DNA of 64,000 nt from Paraburkholderia diazotrophica. GTDB lineage: Bacteria; Pseudomonadota; Gammaproteobacteria; Burkholderiales; Burkholderiaceae. Location of the stretch: contig NZ_FNYE01000004.1 in the NCBI RefSeq assembly GCF_900108945.1, positions 301,138-365,137 on the forward strand, in the 5' to 3' direction. This document shows, in pieces, positions 62,596-64,000 of this stretch. The notes below the pieces were generated by a model. That model saw only the letters and a list, made by a program, of their open reading frames with translations. It was not told the origin of the DNA and searched no databases. Made by a program: the position numbers and the translations under genes. Numbering within the stretch: the stretch's first letter is position 1; every line of letters starts with the position of its first letter.

Positions 62596-62625
62596 GATCA
62601 AAAGGGTTTGGAGGCCTTTTTGATC
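62596..62625 (-). terminator. Hairpin at the end of the decayed recombinase
   Basis: GATCAAAAGG pairs with CCTTTTTGATC (one-base bulge). The stop codon of the C-terminal piece of the decayed integrase (62598) lies in its stem. Confidence 0.45.
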
Positions 62626-63360
62626 AACTTTTTAAAGTTATCACGCTCTCTGTTTGCGGCGATCCAGCCGCAACGATGAAGCGCTTTGAGCGCTATATGC
62701 CATTGCGCATATTGCAGAGCCTCTCCTTGCGACTTTCCTTTAGGGCGTGCAAGAAAAAAGAGCCTTCGTTCGACGTCGTCGAGACTAGTGTCGTCACGGC
62801 GCCGGTCGTAGGCTGCGCCGCGCGCGTCGATGCGTGATTGGCCGCGGCATTCTGAGCGTGCCACCGTTTTAGGTACGCGGTGATGCCCTGGCGCAGAACG
62901 TATGGTTACCGATCGTCATGCCGATGCTGGCCGCGAGCGGGGGCCGGCGTACCATCGCGTAGGCGTTCGCCTGATGGCACCGGCGTCGTGCTCAGCTGTC
63001 CGGTACCGCTCGCGATCGTGCGGGACAGCGGCCCCTTCGGATCACACGGGCGACGCCGGTGCCGTCCAGGTGCTCCAGGCAGATACACCTCGAGCGTGTG
63101 GCGACACGGCATCGCGTGGGCCTTGCCGCCCTTTTCGCGCAGACTCACCCACAGGCGCCGCTGCTGCACATAGACATGCTCCGCGCGCATCGCGAGCACC
63201 GCGCCACCCGCGCGAACGAAAACACCATCAGTGCGATCAGCGCGAGCCCCACCTGCGCGCTTACATCGACGATGTCGAGCAGCTGGCGCGCCTCGGCCGC
63301 ATCGTACAGGTGACGGATAGCGGCAAGTCGCTGCTTGACGGTCGGCGCTGGCCCACGTGA
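62598..63360 (-). pseudogene. Decayed tyrosine recombinase
   Basis: Pieces of a XerC-like integrase lie in order on the minus strand in different frames. Near 63350 is PTVKQRLAAIRHLYD, joined without the usual 30 residues to AEARQLLDIVDVSAQVG and ALIALMVFSFARV. After a frameshift come EHVYVQQRRLWVSLREKGGK and HAMPCRHTLEVYL, then DPKGPLSRTIASGTGQLS. After another shift come GITAYLK and AANHASTR, and finally AYDRRRDDTSLDDVERR. The catalytic HxxR and final Tyr region are recognisable but scrambled by at least three frame changes, so it is inactive. A 46-residue tail follows the usual C-terminus. Confidence 0.8.
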
Positions 63361-63474
63361 GCCGCTTACGAAGCGCCGATGCCGTCGCGCATGGCCTGCG
63401 CGCGCAGGCCGCGCCCCCGGTTCGAATCGCGCATCCGGATCGATGATTCTCGCCCGTCGAGGCTGCGGTTTCCC

Positions 63475-63656
63475 GTCTCGCGGCCGTTCGCAATCAAGGA
63501 AATTGGGAAGGCCGGCTGCCGCACCGGATGGTGGGGACTCACCGGCGGATCGCTTTTGACGATCTGGTGAAGTACGCCAATGCCATGCGCGAGAAACAGG
63601 CTGCTGCGCTCGAACGCATGGCTGACAACGCCCGCAAACTGGGGCTGCACTACTGA
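63475..63656 (+). pseudogene. Frameshifted excisionase-type antitoxin
   Basis: VSRPFAIKEIGK in one frame is followed, after a one-base shift near 63500, by GRLPHRMVGTHRRIAFDDLV and KYANAMREKQAAALERMADN-ARKLGLHY to TGA. This is the pattern of helix-turn-helix excisionase-family antitoxins that precede PIN-domain toxins. The N-terminal third is not recognisable. The stop overlaps the expected start of the next remnant. Confidence 0.7.
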
Positions 63657-63844
63657 TCGCAGGCAACGCCCGTTATACCGCGCTGCCGGACGCGTGCGTC
63701 TTCTATCCGTTGCGATGACTGACGCGCTGATGGGAAGAATCTGCAACTGTGTCCGGTTCCGCAGGTACCGGTTAGTTGTCGTGGTATGGACAGTCGGCGA
63801 CGTCCAGTGTCGAAGCGGCCGTAAGGTGAATCATCGACGTCCAT
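63650..63844 (-). CDS. Chimeric short frame at an insertion junction
   Basis: A 64-codon frame beginning MDVDDSPYGRFDTGRRRLSI with GGGAGG 8 bases upstream. The first 30 codons lie in sequence of unknown origin; the rest is antisense to the toxin remnant, so any original gene is truncated there. The start context looks genuine, but the product is probably not functional. Confidence 0.25.
   Translation of the reverse strand: MDVDDSPYGRFDTGRRRLSIPRQLTGTCGTGHSCRFFPSARQSSQRIEDARVRQRGITGVACDQ
63656..63745 (+). pseudogene. Truncated PIN-domain toxin remnant
   Basis: The sequence reads IAGNARYTALPDACVFYPLR and stop, then after a one-base shift VAMTDALMGR. This is the start of a VapC/PIN-type toxin (RYTALLDACVLYP...ADAL in active relatives; the Asp of LPDA is the first acidic site). 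The codon where Met is expected is ATC, so the start is lost. After about 30 codons unrelated sequence begins, so most of the toxin is missing. Confidence 0.65.
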
Positions 63845-63898
63845 AGTGCAATCCTCCCTTCGAGGGACTCCATGCATAATTTGTCCATGCCTGTCCCG

Positions 63899-64000
63899 TC
63901 AACGACGTGGGATTGGCGTCAGATTTGAGGGAAGTTTAGCTTCCAGTTCAGCGACGCGATCACTCAACTCGAGGATCTTTGCATTGGCTTCGTTGAGCAG
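63899..64000 (-). CDS. Coiled-coil fragment, probably from an IS66-type transposase (partial)
   Basis: The last 33 codons visible on the minus strand read LLNEANAKILELSDRVAELE and AKLPSNLTPIPRR before TGA. The heptad pattern resembles the N-terminal coiled coil of IS66-family TnpC proteins (AELEARL followed by a Ser/Pro-rich stretch), but the stop right after it shows truncation or fusion. The 5' part lies beyond the window. Confidence 0.4.
   Translation of the reverse strand: MLNEANAKILELSDRVAELEAKLPSNLTPIPRR

Overview
The window is GC-rich chromosomal DNA from a member of the Burkholderiaceae, most like Paraburkholderia. This rests on gene order (holC-pepA-lptF-lptG, a cysI-DUF934-cysH-cysD-cysN-cobA run next to a CysB-like regulator, a Kdo hydroxylase beside waaA and waaC, a DUF2844/DUF3443 pair) and on strong G/C preference at third codon positions. 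Genus and species cannot be fixed from the sequence alone.

Positions 1-29.4 kb are ordinary core genome. They hold the end of a cytochrome c, a His-rich DUF2486-type protein, holC, pepA, the LPS-export permeases lptF-lptG, a small CbiX-type chelatase and a class A beta-lactamase. Next is an assimilatory sulfate-reduction cluster on the minus strand (cobA, cysN, cysD, cysH, DUF934, cysI), divergent from a CysB-like LysR regulator. After an orphan periplasmic binding protein and a TPR/glycosyltransferase-like protein comes a minus-strand sugar catabolic and ABC uptake operon whose own LacI repressor gene is first, behind a perfect 18-bp palindrome. Then follow pcm, a rhodanese, the DUF2844/DUF3443 pair and an omega-aminotransferase.

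Positions 29.6-44.1 kb are a nitrogen-scavenging region: urea uptake (urtABCDE) and urease (ureD, ureABC, ureEFG). Sigma-54-type -24/-12 elements precede urtA, and two in tandem precede an orphan amino-acid-type binding protein lodged between ureD and ureA. A large inverted repeat separates urtD from urtE. A TnpB-only IS200/IS605-type element sits exactly between the ureC stop and the ureE start; its tnpB has one in-frame stop, and its right end supplies the ureE ribosome-binding site.

Positions 44.1-49.6 kb are accessory: a PQQ-type sugar dehydrogenase, a GSU2403-type nucleotidyltransferase behind two identical operator-like dyads, a 148-bp diverged piece of ureG, and a Fic protein with Gln where the catalytic His is expected. 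Positions 49.7-54.7 kb return to envelope functions (waaA, Kdo hydroxylase, waaC, phosphomannomutase). From 54.7 kb to the end the DNA is gene-poor and mosaic: a tyrosine recombinase, an unknown protein and a StbB-like protein in one direction, a flavin-binding-type protein, a quinone-oxidoreductase-like MDR, an HNH nuclease, a small membrane protein, a decayed second recombinase, a decayed excisionase-type antitoxin/PIN toxin pair and a fragment resembling an IS66-type transposase. This right part looks like an eroded integrative element or island. I saw no CRISPR array, rRNA or tRNA gene.
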